64,000 bases of DNA from Streptacidiphilus rugosus AM-16 (GCF_000744655.1 NZ_JQMJ01000003.1:372001-436000), one strand, 5' to 3'; shown: positions 25,307-36,683, counted from the first letter of the stretch. A program made the numbers and translations. The notes: a model not told the origin generated them from the sequence alone.

Positions 25307-26818
25307 ATGAGCCTGGTGCTGCGATTCGCCGCCGGTTCGCACAAGGGCATGATCCGCGAGGGCAACGAGGACTCCGGCTACGCCGGTCCGCGTCTGCTCG
25401 CCGTCGCGGACGGCATGGGCGGACAGGCCGCCGGCGAGGTCGCCTCCTCCGAGGTCCTCTCCAGCATCGTCGATCTCGACGAGGACGTTCCCGGCACCGA
25501 CCCGATGGCGGCCCTGCACGACGCGGCCGAGCGGGCCAACGAGCGGCTGCGCGTCCTGGTCGAGGCGGACCCGAGCCTGGAGGGCATGGGCACCACGCTC
25601 ACCGCGCTCCTCTGGACCGGGCAGCGCGCCGCGCTGATCCACATCGGCGACTCCCGCGCCTACCTGCTGCGCGACGGCGTGCTCACCCAGATCACCACCG
25701 ACCACACCTGGGTGCAGCGGCTGGTCGACGAGGGCAGGATCACCGAGGAGGAGGCCTCCACCCACCCGCAGCGCTCGCTGATCATGCGCGCGCTGATGGG
25801 CACCGGCGAGGTCGAGTCCGACCTGTCGATCCGCGAGGTCCGGGCCGGCGACCGCTACCTGCTCTGTTCCGACGGCCTCTCCGGCGTGGTCAGCCACCAG
25901 ACGCTGGAGGAGACGCTCGGCAGCTACTACTCGCCCGAGCAGACCATCGCCGAGCTGATCCAGCTCGCGCTGCGCGGCGGCGGCCCCGACAACATCACCT
26001 GCGTGGTCGCCGACGTCCTCGACGTCACCGACCAGGACACCATGGCGGCGCAGTTCACCGACGCCCCCGTCGTCGTCGGCGCGGTCGCCGACGGGCCGCC
26101 CACGCTGGCCCACCCCGTCGTCGCCAACACCCCCGCCTCCCGCGCCGCCTCGCTGGGGCGCCGCAAGCCGGACGCGTCGGCGGGCGAGGAGCAGCCCGAG
26201 GGCGGCTACCAGGAGTACCAGGAGTTCGAGGGCGGCTTCGACGACGACTACGAGCCGGAGGGCCGCCGCAGCCGGCGCCGCGCCAAGGAGCGCAAGCGCC
26301 GCGGCTGGCTGATGCCCACGACGCTGGGCGTCACGGTGCTGGCGCTGCTCGGCGGCGGCTCGTACTTCGGTTACCAGTGGACGCAGTCGCAGTACTTCAT
26401 CGGCGCCAACGGCGACCACGTCGCCATCTACAAGGGCGTCTCGCAGAGCCTGGCCGGCCTCAAGCTCTCCGCGGTCTACCAGGACGAGCCCGGGGTGCCG
26501 CTGAAGTTCCTGCCGGTCTACCAGCAGACCGGCGTCAAGGACACGATGTCGGCGTCGAGCCTGAGCGACGCCCAGCGGCAGATGGACGTCCTGAAGCACC
26601 AGTCCGACGTCTGCCGCACGGTGGCGGCGCAGAAGGCGACGCCCGCGCCGTCGACGCCCGCCCCGAGCCCCAGCCCGTCGGCGAGCGGAAAGACCGTCCC
26701 GCACCCCAGCGGCTCGGCGAGCCCGAGCGCCACGGCGCACCCCTCGCCCACGGCCTCGTCCGGGCCCACGCTGAGCGCGGCGGACCAGAGCCTGGCCCAG
26801 CAGTGCGTGTCCTCCTGA
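25307..26818 (+). CDS. pstP: PP2C-type serine/threonine phosphatase PstP
   Basis: The 503-residue protein begins with a PPM phosphatase domain (about 1-240). Metal-binding motifs are visible: NEDSGYAG, LLAVADGMGGQAAGEVASSE, ALIHIGDSRAYLLRDG, LLCSDGLSGVV and GGPDNITCVV. A basic stretch (RRSRRRAKERKRRG) precedes one membrane helix (~343-362) and an extracytoplasmic tail ending in a Ser/Pro/Ala-rich region. It dephosphorylates PknB and its substrates. There is a 165-bp gap after fhaB, enough for an extra promoter; AAGGGGG precedes the ATG. Confidence 0.94.
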   Translation: MSLVLRFAAGSHKGMIREGNEDSGYAGPRLLAVADGMGGQAAGEVASSEVLSSIVDLDEDVPGTDPMAALHDAAERANERLRVLVEADPSLEGMGTTLTALLWTGQRAALIHIGDSRAYLLRDGVLTQITTDHTWVQRLVDEGRITEEEASTHPQRSLIMRALMGTGEVESDLSIREVRAGDRYLLCSDGLSGVVSHQTLEETLGSYYSPEQTIAELIQLALRGGGPDNITCVVADVLDVTDQDTMAAQFTDAPVVVGAVADGPPTLAHPVVANTPASRAASLGRRKPDASAGEEQPEGGYQEYQEFEGGFDDDYEPEGRRSRRRAKERKRRGWLMPTTLGVTVLALLGGGSYFGYQWTQSQYFIGANGDHVAIYKGVSQSLAGLKLSAVYQDEPGVPLKFLPVYQQTGVKDTMSASSLSDAQRQMDVLKHQSDVCRTVAAQKATPAPSTPAPSPSPSASGKTVPHPSGSASPSATAHPSPTASSGPTLSAADQSLAQQCVSS

Positions 26819-26852
26819 CCCGGCCGCCGGCCCGGTCCTGGCGGCCCCGACG

Positions 26853-28229
26853 GTGACGACCACGGGGAGCCTGACTGCCACGATCACCCCGCAAGGGGCG
26901 CCCAACCGTCGCAACACCGAGCTCTCCCTGCTCGTCTTCGCCGTGCTCGTGCCGGTCCTCGCCTACGCGGAGACCGGCATCGCCATGGACGGCCGGCTTC
27001 CCGCCGGCATGCTGGGCTACGGCCTGGGCATGGGCGCCTTCGCGCTGCTGGCACACCTCTCGGTGCGCCGCTGGGCCCCGCACGCGGACCCGCTGATGCT
27101 GCCGATCGCGGCCCTGCTCAACGGGCTCGGCCTGGTCTTCATCTGGCGGCTGGACAAGGCCGCCCAACTGCACCCGAACTACCCGGCGGCGGAGAACCAG
27201 CTGCTCTGGTCCGGACTCGGCATCGCGCTGTTCATCGCCGTGATGGCCCTGGTCGAGGACCACCGGCTGCTGCAGCGCTACACCTACCTCTCCGGCTTCG
27301 CCGCGCTGGTCCTGCTGGCGCTGCCCGCGTTCTTCCCGGCCCGCGCGAGCGACCACGGCGCGAAGATCTGGCTGCACCTGGGCGGCTTCTCGATCCAGCC
27401 CGGCGAGTTCGTGAAGATCCTGCTGCCGGTCTTCTTCTCCGGCTTCCTCATGGTCAAGCGGGACGCCCTGGCGCTGGCCAGCCGCCGCCTGCTCGGCCTC
27501 TACCTGCCGCGCGGCCGCGATCTGGGCCCGATCGTGGTGGTCTGGGCGCTGAGCCTGCTGATCCTGGTCTTCGAGACGGACCTCGGCACCTCGATCCTCT
27601 TCTTCGGGATCTTCGTGGTGATGCTCTACGTCGCCACCGAGCGCACCAGCTGGGTGGTGTTCGGACTGCTCATGGCGGGCCTCGGCTTCTGGGCCGTCGC
27701 CCTGACCGAGGGACACGTCCAGTCCCGGATCCACGAGTGGCTGCACCCGCTGCCGGCCTCCGGGGGCGGCGTCGGCCAGATCGCTCAGGCGCTGTTCTCC
27801 CTCGGCGCCGGCGGCACCGTCGGGACCGGGCTGGGGGAGGGCCACTCCTGGCTGATCGGCTTCGCGGCCAAGAGCGACTTCATCCTCGGCACCATCGGCG
27901 AGGAGCTGGGCCTGGCCGGGCTGATGGCGGTGCTGCTGCTCTACGCGCTGCTGGCCGAACGCGGGCTGCGCACGGCGCTGGCTGCGCGCGACCCCTTCGG
28001 CAAGCTGCTGGCGGTCGGGCTTGCCGCCGCCTTCACGTTGCAGGTGTTCATCGTCGCCGGCGGAGTGACCGGTACGATCCCGTTGACCGGTATGACCCTG
28101 CCGTTCATCGCCCAGGGCGGCTCGTCCGTGATCACCAACTGGGCGCTGGTCGCCATCCTGCTGAAGATCAGCGATGTCGCCCGCAGGCCGCCGCCGGGGA
28201 CGGCGGTGCAACCGAACGAGGGTCCGTAG
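26853..28229 (+). CDS. rodA: RodA/FtsW/SpoVE-family peptidoglycan glycosyltransferase
   Basis: The 458-residue SEDS protein has about 12 membrane helices. Family motifs are present: GAKIWLHLGGFSIQPGEFVK, ETDLGTSILFFGIFVVMLYV and the C-terminal FIAQGGSSVITNWALVAILL. SEDS proteins polymerise lipid II with a class B penicillin-binding protein, here the adjacent pbpA. The start is the GTG at 26853, 34 bp after pstP. Its place between pstP and pbpA matches actinobacterial growth and sporulation clusters. Confidence 0.94.
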   Translation: MTTTGSLTATITPQGAPNRRNTELSLLVFAVLVPVLAYAETGIAMDGRLPAGMLGYGLGMGAFALLAHLSVRRWAPHADPLMLPIAALLNGLGLVFIWRLDKAAQLHPNYPAAENQLLWSGLGIALFIAVMALVEDHRLLQRYTYLSGFAALVLLALPAFFPARASDHGAKIWLHLGGFSIQPGEFVKILLPVFFSGFLMVKRDALALASRRLLGLYLPRGRDLGPIVVVWALSLLILVFETDLGTSILFFGIFVVMLYVATERTSWVVFGLLMAGLGFWAVALTEGHVQSRIHEWLHPLPASGGGVGQIAQALFSLGAGGTVGTGLGEGHSWLIGFAAKSDFILGTIGEELGLAGLMAVLLLYALLAERGLRTALAARDPFGKLLAVGLAAAFTLQVFIVAGGVTGTIPLTGMTLPFIAQGGSSVITNWALVAILLKISDVARRPPPGTAVQPNEGP

Positions 28230-28304
28230 CCGTCGTTGTATCGTGCCAGGAGTCCGACCAGGTCCTGGTTGTCCCGCCTGTCCGCCGACCGGAGTGAGCG
28301 CCAC

Positions 28305-29762
28305 GTGAACAAGCCGATCCGCAGGGTCTCCGTGTTCTGCCTGCTCCTGGTGCTGGCGCTGATGATCCGCGCCAACTGGGTGCAGGGCGTCGACGCGACC
28401 GCGCTGGACGCGAACGTGCACAACCAGCGCACCGTCATCGAGGCCTACAGCTACCCGCGCGGCGACATCATCGTCGGCGGCCAGCCGGTCACCAAGGACC
28501 TCCTGGTCAACGGCAACAGGTACAAGTACCGCCGGGCCTACGTGAACGGCCCGATGTACGCACCGGTGACCGGCTTCTCCTCGCAGGCCTACGGCAGCAA
28601 CCTGCTGGAGAACGTCGAGAACCCGATCCTGGCCGGCACCGACTCGCGGCTCTTCTTCCGCAACACCCTGGACCTGCTCACGGGCAAGCAGAAGCAGGGC
28701 GGCAACGTCGTCACCACCATCAACCCGAAGGTCCAGCTGGCGGGCTGGAACGGGCTCCAGGGCAAGAAGGGCGCGGCCGTCGCACTCGACCCGAGCACCG
28801 GCCAGATCCTGGGCCTGGTCAGCTTCCCCTCCTACGACCCGACCAGCATCGCCGGCATCACCGACGTGCAGAAGACCTGGGTCGCGCTCAACGACGACAA
28901 GAGCCAGCCGATGCTGAACCGGGCGCTGCGGCAGACCTACCCGCCCGGCTCGACCTTCAAGCTGATCACCGCGGCGGCGGCGCTGGAGACCGGACGCGTC
29001 ACCGACATCGACGCGGGCACCGTCACCCCCGACCCGTACCCGCTGCCGAACACCAAGACCAACCTGAACAACGAGGCGGGCGACACCGGCTGCCTGAACG
29101 CCTCGATCAACGAGGCGCTGCGGATCTCCTGCAACACCGTCTTCGGCAAGCTGGGCGCGGAGATCGGCACGGACCGGATGGTCCAGGAGGCGCAGAAGTT
29201 CGGCTTCAACAGCTCCAGCCTGACCATCCCGGTCGGCGTCACCGCCAGCAACTACGACACCAAGATGGACCTGGCGCAGACCGCGCTCTCCTCCATCGGC
29301 CAGTTCGACACCCGGGCCACCCCGCTGCAGATGGCCATGGTCGCCGGCGCGATCGCCAACGACGGCTCGCTGATGAAGCCGTACCTGGTCGCCCAGGAGC
29401 GCTCCGCCAACAACACGGTGATCTCGCAGACCTCCCCGCAGCAGCTGTCCCAGGCCACCACGCCCGACGTGGCGGCCAAGCTGCAGACGATGATGGTCAA
29501 CGTCGTCCAGAACGGAACCGGAACCACCGCGCAGATCCCCGGCGTCCAGGTGGGTGGCAAGACCGGCACCGCCCAGCACGGTGTGAACAACAGCGACAAC
29601 CCGTACGCGTGGTTCGTCTCCTGGGCCAAGGCCCCGAACGGCAAGCAGATCGCCGTCGCGGTCGTGGTCGAGTCCAGCAACACGCTGCGCAACGACATCT
29701 CCGGCATGATGCTGGCGGCCCCGATCGCGAAGGCGATGATGCAGGCGTACATCGGTCAGTGA
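28305..29762 (+). CDS. pbpA: Class B penicillin-binding protein (transpeptidase)
   Basis: The 485-residue protein has an N-terminal membrane helix (VSVFCLLLVLALMIRANWV) and a transpeptidase domain with the three catalytic motifs: STFK in YPPGSTFKLITAAAA, SCN in RISCNTVFGK, and KTGTAQ near the C-terminus. It cross-links peptidoglycan outside the membrane, paired with the SEDS protein encoded upstream. GTG at 28305 is supported by GGAG upstream; the frame is open to 28236 but without a ribosome-binding site. Confidence 0.94.
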   Translation: MNKPIRRVSVFCLLLVLALMIRANWVQGVDATALDANVHNQRTVIEAYSYPRGDIIVGGQPVTKDLLVNGNRYKYRRAYVNGPMYAPVTGFSSQAYGSNLLENVENPILAGTDSRLFFRNTLDLLTGKQKQGGNVVTTINPKVQLAGWNGLQGKKGAAVALDPSTGQILGLVSFPSYDPTSIAGITDVQKTWVALNDDKSQPMLNRALRQTYPPGSTFKLITAAAALETGRVTDIDAGTVTPDPYPLPNTKTNLNNEAGDTGCLNASINEALRISCNTVFGKLGAEIGTDRMVQEAQKFGFNSSSLTIPVGVTASNYDTKMDLAQTALSSIGQFDTRATPLQMAMVAGAIANDGSLMKPYLVAQERSANNTVISQTSPQQLSQATTPDVAAKLQTMMVNVVQNGTGTTAQIPGVQVGGKTGTAQHGVNNSDNPYAWFVSWAKAPNGKQIAVAVVVESSNTLRNDISGMMLAAPIAKAMMQAYIGQ

Positions 29763-29953
29763 CCTGCTGCGGACCCGGCGTGACCGATCCCACGTTCGGC
29801 GCGTTCGTCCAGCGCAGACGTATTCCAGTCTTGTATCAGGTACGTCGGCGAATCCGCTTTGACTCCCGGGCCCGGTAGCGTATCCGCCAGCAGCGGTCTG
29901 TCCGCCTGCGCCACCGACAGCCGGGCAGAGCGAAGAGGGAGAGGGCTCGAACC

Positions 29954-31936
<1,983 letters not shown>

Positions 31937-31973
31937 CGAATCGCACCGAGGACGCCGTCCTCGGTGCGATTCG
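31937..31973 (+). terminator. Perfect 17-bp stem-loop after pknB
   Basis: The arms CGAATCGCACCGAGGAC and GTCCTCGGTGCGATTCG are perfectly complementary around a 3-nt loop, starting at the base after the pknB stop. There is no T tract, as is common in high-GC terminators. Confidence 0.85.
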
Positions 31974-31990
31974 CTTGTCCGGAGGGGATC

Positions 31991-32428
31991 ATGGACGCCA
32001 TGGCCACCAGGATGAACGAGACCGAATGGCGCGCCTTCCTCAGCGCCGGCACCCGCACAGGCAAGCTCGCCACCGTCCGCAAGGACGGGCGCCCGCACAT
32101 CGCGCCGTTCTGGTTCGTGCTGGACGGCGACGACCTGGTCTTCAACACCGGCAAGGAGACCGTCAAGGGCCGCAACCTCGCCCGGGACGGGCGGGTCGCG
32201 ATCTGCGTCGACGACGACCGTCCGCCGTTCTCCTACGTCATCGTCGAGGGCACCGCCACGATCAGCGAGGACCTGCCGGAGGTTCGCCACTGGGCGGCCA
32301 GGATCGGCGGCCGGTACATGGGCGAGGACCGGGCGGAGGCCTTCGGGGAGCGGAACGGCGTACCGGGGGAGCTGCTGGTGCGGGTCCGCATCGAGAAGGT
32401 CCTCGCCGAGGGCCGCGTCGCCGACTGA
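31991..32428 (+). CDS. PPOX-class (split-barrel) F420- or flavin-dependent enzyme
   Basis: The 145-residue protein is a pyridoxamine-phosphate-oxidase-like split barrel: GKLATVRKDGRPHIAPFWFV, then FNTGKETVKGRNLARDGRVA, then FSYVIVEGTATISEDLPEV. Actinobacterial proteins of this kind bind F420, FMN or haem breakdown products. The ATG at 31991 is 5 nt after GGAGG; the ATG at 32000 lies too far from it. The reaction is not predictable. Confidence 0.8.
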   Translation: MDAMATRMNETEWRAFLSAGTRTGKLATVRKDGRPHIAPFWFVLDGDDLVFNTGKETVKGRNLARDGRVAICVDDDRPPFSYVIVEGTATISEDLPEVRHWAARIGGRYMGEDRAEAFGERNGVPGELLVRVRIEKVLAEGRVAD

Positions 32429-32437
32429 CCGGCCACT

Positions 32438-32466
32438 TGTCGGCGGCGCTGCGGGTTCAGCAGACT
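32438..32466 (+). promoter_or_regulatory. Probable leaderless promoter for the methyltransferase gene
   Basis: TTGTCG (32438-32443) and CAGACT (32461-32466) are 17 bp apart, and the -10 ends 6 nt before the GTG start at 32473. No ribosome-binding site is present. Confidence 0.45.
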
Positions 32467-32472
32467 GGCGCG

Positions 32473-33135
32473 GTGAACGTCAGCACCGCGGCGGACTTCA
32501 TCCGCGCCCGCACCCGGCTCGTCGCCAACCCGTTCGTGCCCGAGGTCCTGCTCCACTGCGCCGACCAGGTCTTCGACCTCTGGTCGGAGACGGAGCGCAG
32601 TACCGGCACGACCGACGCCCCGCCGCCGTTCTGGGCCCAAGCCTGGGCGGGAGGGCTGGCCCTGGCCCGCTACGTTCTGGACCACCCGGAGACCGTCGCC
32701 GGGCTCCGCGTCCTCGACCTGGCCTCGGGCTCAGGGCTGGTCGCCGTCGCGGCGGCGAAGGCGGGCGCGCGGAGCGTCGCGGTCAGCGAGATCGACCCGC
32801 TCGCGCTGGACGCCCTCGCCCTCAACGCGGAGGCCAACGCCGTCAGCCTGGGCCCGAGCCTCGGCGACGTCCTGGACGCCCAACCCCCTTCCGTGGACGT
32901 CGTCCTGGTGGGTGACGCGTTCTACGAGCGCACCATGGCCGCCCGCGTCCTCGCCTTCCTCCACCGCGCCCGCTCGGCGGGCGCCACGGCCCTGGTCGGC
33001 GACCCGGGCCGAACCTACCTCCCCCGCACGGAGTTCGACGCCCTCGCCTCCTACGCCGTGCCCGTGCAGCGGGAGTTGGAGGACGCTGAGGTCAAGCAGA
33101 CCGCGGTGTGGCGCCTGGCCGACGTCGGCGGGTGA
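32473..33135 (+). CDS. Class I SAM-dependent methyltransferase
   Basis: The 220-residue protein has the Rossmann-fold SAM site VLDLASGSGLVAVAAAKAGA (about 76-95) and the acidic end of strand 2 (VSEIDPLALDALALNAEAN). PPPFWAQAWAGGLALARYVL upstream is the signature of the NNT1/ETFBKMT lysine-methyltransferase-like group. VDVVLVGDAFYERTMAARVL carries the post-IV motif. The target is probably a protein lysine or small molecule but is not shown. GTG at 32473 is the first plausible start. Confidence 0.8.
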   Translation: MNVSTAADFIRARTRLVANPFVPEVLLHCADQVFDLWSETERSTGTTDAPPPFWAQAWAGGLALARYVLDHPETVAGLRVLDLASGSGLVAVAAAKAGARSVAVSEIDPLALDALALNAEANAVSLGPSLGDVLDAQPPSVDVVLVGDAFYERTMAARVLAFLHRARSAGATALVGDPGRTYLPRTEFDALASYAVPVQRELEDAEVKQTAVWRLADVGG

Positions 33136-33144
33136 CAGCGGGCG

Positions 33145-34008
33145 TCAGCCGGTCAGCGCGGCGGGCTGCTTGCCCTCGCTCTTGGGGAGGTCCTCGACCA
33201 GGGTGCCCCAGACGGCCATGCGGTAGGTCGAGGTGAACTCGGGGGTGCAGGTCGTCAGGGTGATGTAGCGGCCGGGCTTGGTGAATCCGCTCTGCGGGGG
33301 GACCGGCGCGATGACGCTGACGTTGTTCGGGGAGGTCTGCGCGAGCGATCCGGTGACCTGGTAGGTGTACCAGTCGTAGGCCGTCTCCACGACGATCTTG
33401 TCGCCGGGCACCAGACGGGGGATGTAGCGGAACGGTTCACCGTGGGTGTTGCGGTGGCCGGCCAGTGCGAAGTTGCCCGAGGCGGCCCACGGGAAGGCCG
33501 TCTCCTGGGCGCCGGTGTAGTGGCCGACCAGGCCGTTGTCGAGGACGGACTCCTTGTCCACGCCCTCGGCGATCGGGGTCTTCACGTCCAGCTTGGGGAT
33601 GTAGATGATCGCGAACTTCGTGCCGACGGGCTCGGACGCCGGATACGGCGGGTGCGCGGTCGATCGGGCGTTGCCGCCCCACTGCTGCTCCAGCGTCGCG
33701 GCCTGCCCGTGGGCGTAGTCGTCGGCACGGACGTTGGTCCACCACAGCTGGTAGGCGACGAAGAGGATCATCACCACGCCGAGCGTGATCAGCAGTTCGC
33801 CGAAGGCCCGCACCGCCAGGATGCCGGGGCCGTCCTGACTGCGCCGTGCGGCTCTGCGCCGGGCCGCCCGCCCGCCCGCACGCCCGCCCGTGCGGGACGA
33901 CGGCGCGGGAGTCGGCGGGGGGTCCGGGGGGACGGCCCGCAGCTGGAGGGTCCGGTCGTCCTGCCAGTGGTCGTCCTGCGCCTCGGGTTCCGGGCGCAGC
34001 GCGGTCAC
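33145..34008 (-). CDS. Class E sortase
   Basis: The 287-residue protein has a basic cytoplasmic N-terminus, one membrane helix (LLITLGVVMILFVAYQLWW, about 70-90) and a sortase domain with the catalytic His in FALAGHRNTHG, the Cys in YITLTTCTPEF and the Arg in TYRMAVWG. Class E sortases in Streptomyces anchor LAxTG proteins such as long chaplins to the wall. Its GTG start overlaps the stop of the PabA-like gene (GTGA), placing it last in an operon with a second sortase gene. No substrate gene is in the window. Confidence 0.92.
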   Translation of the reverse strand: MTALRPEPEAQDDHWQDDRTLQLRAVPPDPPPTPAPSSRTGGRAGGRAARRRAARRSQDGPGILAVRAFGELLITLGVVMILFVAYQLWWTNVRADDYAHGQAATLEQQWGGNARSTAHPPYPASEPVGTKFAIIYIPKLDVKTPIAEGVDKESVLDNGLVGHYTGAQETAFPWAASGNFALAGHRNTHGEPFRYIPRLVPGDKIVVETAYDWYTYQVTGSLAQTSPNNVSVIAPVPPQSGFTKPGRYITLTTCTPEFTSTYRMAVWGTLVEDLPKSEGKQPAALTG

Positions 34009-34649
34009 GCGACCGCCGCCCGGCCGATCACCGGAGCCAGCCCGACGGAGCGGGCGACCGCCTCCGGGTCTCCGCAGCGGACGAGCCAGTTGGCCAGCAT
34101 CCGGTGGCCGCCCTCGGTGAGCACCGACTCCGGGTGGAACTGGACGCCCTCGACCGGCAGCTCACGGTGGCGCAGGCCCATGATGACGCCGCTCTCCGTC
34201 CACGCCGTCACATGCAGCTCGTCGGGCACCGTATCCCGCTCGACGGCCAGCGAGTGGTAGCGCGTCGCCGTCAGCGGCGAGTGCAGGCCGGCGAAGACGC
34301 CGCCGTCCTCGTGGCTGACGGGCGAGGTCTTGCCGTGCAGCAGCTCGGGCGCCCGGCCGACCACCGCGCCGTAGGCGACGGCGATGGACTGCAGGCCCAG
34401 GCAGACGCCGAAGACCGGCAGGCCGACCGACGCGCAGTGGTGCACCATCTCCACGCAGACCCCGGCTTCCTCCGGCGTGCCGGGACCGGGGGAGAGCAGC
34501 ACCCCGTCGTAGGCCTCGCGCGTCACCGAGGCGACGTCCACCTCGTCGTTGCGCAGCACCTCGCACTCCGCGCCCAGCTGGTACAGGTACTGGACCAGGT
34601 TGAAGACGAAGCTGTCGTAGTTGTCGACGACGAGGATGCGCGCGGTCAT
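34005..34649 (-). CDS. pabA: Anthranilate/aminodeoxychorismate synthase component II (glutamine amidotransferase)
   Basis: The 214-residue class I amidotransferase has the oxyanion motif LSPGPGTPEEAG, nucleophile Cys in FGVCLGLQSIAVAYG and His-Glu in VQFHPES. It begins MTARILVVDNYDSFVFNLVQ, typical of TrpG/PabA. It releases ammonia from glutamine for chorismate amination, to anthranilate or p-aminobenzoate. No component I gene is nearby. It sits in the middle of a sortase operon: its ATG overlaps the stop of the small membrane-protein gene (TGATG) and its stop overlaps the sortase start. Confidence 0.92.
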   Translation of the reverse strand: MTARILVVDNYDSFVFNLVQYLYQLGAECEVLRNDEVDVASVTREAYDGVLLSPGPGTPEEAGVCVEMVHHCASVGLPVFGVCLGLQSIAVAYGAVVGRAPELLHGKTSPVSHEDGGVFAGLHSPLTATRYHSLAVERDTVPDELHVTAWTESGVIMGLRHRELPVEGVQFHPESVLTEGGHRMLANWLVRCGDPEAVARSVGLAPVIGRAAVA

Positions 34650-34921
34650 CAGGCTGGAACTCCTGGGTTCAGGTTCGCGACCGGGAGGCGGTGCGCGCCG
34701 TTGAGCGTGGACGGGGACGGCCCGGGGGAGGGCGAGGTGGAGGAGGAGCCGGCGCCCCCGCCCGTGCCGTTGACCGTCACGTCGCCGAAGGGGAGCAGCG
34801 GCTCCACCGCGGGGAAGACGAACTGGAACAGCACGAAGACCACGGCCAGGAAGAGCAGCAGGCACTGCAGGGCGCGCACCGGCACGCTGCCGGGCAGCTT
34901 GCGCCACAGAAAGCCGTACAT
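34649..34921 (-). CDS. Small single-pass membrane protein of the sortase operon
   Basis: The 90-residue protein starts MYGFLWRKLPGSVPVRALQC, has one hydrophobic helix (LLLFLAVVFVLFQFVFPAV, about 21-40), and an external Gly/Ser/Pro-rich tail. The ATG at 34921 has GGAGGAGG upstream. Its TGA overlaps the next ATG by one base. I recognise it only as the short membrane protein usually found between the sortase genes of actinomycetes; function unknown. Confidence 0.85.
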   Translation of the reverse strand: MYGFLWRKLPGSVPVRALQCLLLFLAVVFVLFQFVFPAVEPLLPFGDVTVNGTGGGAGSSSTSPSPGPSPSTLNGAHRLPVANLNPGVPA

Positions 34922-34994
34922 CGAGCGAGCCTCCTCCGCTCCTCCTGTTCGCACCAGATTAACGGGCGCGTCCGTGCCTTCGGACCGCATCGCG

Positions 34995-35729
34995 TCAAGC
35001 CCCGGACAAGCCCGTCGGGGTGCCCGCCGAGACGGGCGAAGTCGAAACGAGACGGCCCCATTCGATCAACCGATGACTGTGTCCCCACGCCGGGTCACAG
35101 GTCGTCAGCGTCAGGTAGGAGCCCGGCGACCTGTAGCCGGACTCCGGCGGCACCGGGTCCAGCACCCCGATGTCGGTCGGCAGTGTGCGCAGGGGTGTGC
35201 GGTCCAGGACATAGACGTACCAGAAGTGGCCGTCGTCGATGTAGATCCGGTCCCCCGGACGCAGCAGCGGGAAGTCGTTGAAGGGGTTGCCCCACGTCCG
35301 GCGGTGGCCGGCGAGCGCGAAGTTGCCGGGCTGGCCCGGCTCCGCGGTACCGGTGTAGTGGCCGATGCCCTTCTGCAGGTCGGTCTCGCCGGTGCCCTCC
35401 ACGATCGGCTTCTTCCAGCCCCGGCCCAGGCGCGGGATGTAGAGGACCGCGAAGGCCTCACCCGGCGGGTACGCCACCAGCGAGGGGGCGGCGGAGGGCG
35501 CGGCCGACGGCGCGGCGGCCGGCGCGGACGGGGTCGGCTGCTGCGGCTGGTCCCACTGCTGCTGGAGCCGGTCCATCTCTCCCGCCATCGCGTTGTCGGC
35601 GGAGATGTTCGTCCAGAACAGCAGATAGCAGGTGAGGAGCACGATCAGCGCGCCCGCGGTGATGCACAGCTCGACGAGCGTGCGGCCGATCAGCCGTCCC
35701 ACCCCGGGCCTCCCCCACCAGCGGGTCAC
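34995..35729 (-). CDS. Class E sortase, second copy
   Basis: The 244-residue protein has an N-terminal helix (LCITAGALIVLLTCYLLFW), an Ala/Pro/Ser-rich spacer and a sortase domain with His in FALAGHRRTWG, Cys in YLTLTTCDPAW and Arg in SHRLIEWG. It differs clearly from the other sortase, especially in the spacer, so the two probably recognise different substrates or act at different times. The GTG start at 35729 is inferred from homology of the helix; no good ribosome-binding site is visible. It lies 20 bp after the DUF881 gene. Confidence 0.88.
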   Translation of the reverse strand: MTRWWGRPGVGRLIGRTLVELCITAGALIVLLTCYLLFWTNISADNAMAGEMDRLQQQWDQPQQPTPSAPAAAPSAAPSAAPSLVAYPPGEAFAVLYIPRLGRGWKKPIVEGTGETDLQKGIGHYTGTAEPGQPGNFALAGHRRTWGNPFNDFPLLRPGDRIYIDDGHFWYVYVLDRTPLRTLPTDIGVLDPVPPESGYRSPGSYLTLTTCDPAWGHSHRLIEWGRLVSTSPVSAGTPTGLSGA

Positions 35730-35749
35730 GGTCTGCCGTGACCACCGCG

Positions 35750-36544
35750 CTACTGCGCCTTGGCGTACTGGAGGTCCACTGTGCCGGAGTAACCGGGAAG
35801 AGTCATCGCCTTCGACTGATCCAGTTTCCATCCCAGCCCGTAGGCCGCCACGTACTGCAGGTAGTTCTGGATGTAGCTGTCGCCGTTGAGCGAGGCGACC
35901 AGCGCGCTCGGCGTCCCGACGGCCTTGACCACGTAGGGAGGGGAGTAGACCCGACCCTGGAGGATCAGCTGGTTGCCGACGCAGCGCACCGCGCTGGTGG
36001 AGATCAGCCGCTGGTCCTGCACCTGGATCCCGCGGGCGCCGCCGCGCCAGAGGGCGTTGACCACGGCCTGCAGGTCCTGCTGGTGGATGACCAGGTCGTC
36101 GGGCTGCGGCTGGGGCACGCCGGGGATCTTGGCGGTGGCGTTGGGCGGGGCGTCGTTGAGGGTGACGGTCACGCCGGCCCCGGAGAGCGGGTCCAGGCCG
36201 GCGGCCTTCTCCAGCACCGCGAGCCTGGCGGCGTCGGCGGGGTTGTTGGAGTGCTGCTGGGCGAGCTGGTCGACCTGGGCGCGCAGGGCGGCGACGTCCG
36301 CGTCGGCCGTGGCGTTCTGCTGGCTGCGCTGCTGTATCAGGTCGGAGAGCCGGAGCAGGGTGTCGTCGTTGCGCAGATCGGTGCCCTGGGCTGTGTGGGC
36401 GCTCGTGTAGAAGAGGAAGCCGGCCAGCCCGAAGATCAGGCATGTCAGGACGCGACCGACATATCGCCCCGGTCGACGGACCTCGGGCGTTCCCTCGTTC
36501 GGAGAAGTTTCCGCGACTGGCGGAACTTCTTCGGAATCTGCCAC
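35750..36544 (-). CDS. DUF881 family membrane-anchored protein
   Basis: The 264-residue protein has an N-terminal helix ([20 protein letters not shown]), a heptad-rich coiled coil (about 60-115, [20 protein letters not shown]) and a C-terminal DUF881 domain ([47 protein letters not shown]). DUF881 proteins resemble YlxW-type envelope proteins near division genes, but their role is not defined. The GTG start at 36544 has GGAAGGAG upstream. First gene of the sortase operon and divergent from crgA. Confidence 0.88.
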   Translation of the reverse strand: MADSEEVPPVAETSPNEGTPEVRRPGRYVGRVLTCLIFGLAGFLFYTSAHTAQGTDLRNDDTLLRLSDLIQQRSQQNATADADVAALRAQVDQLAQQHSNNPADAARLAVLEKAAGLDPLSGAGVTVTLNDAPPNATAKIPGVPQPQPDDLVIHQQDLQAVVNALWRGGARGIQVQDQRLISTSAVRCVGNQLILQGRVYSPPYVVKAVGTPSALVASLNGDSYIQNYLQYVAAYGLGWKLDQSKAMTLPGYSGTVDLQYAKAQ

Positions 36545-36683
36545 GTACCCTTATCTCCTTCCGACTCCGGGAACCACTACGCTAACGGACGCTGGCGTAG
36601 TGTGCGGTGCCCGGTATCTCGCTCGGGTGCCTCGCGAAGTTGCCGCACCTGCTGTTGGCCCACAGTCCCCGGGAGCCCTTCTC

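Noticed and set aside
26535-29579. A 1014-codon open frame on the minus strand
   Set aside because: It lies antisense to pstP, rodA and pbpA, which have clear family motifs.
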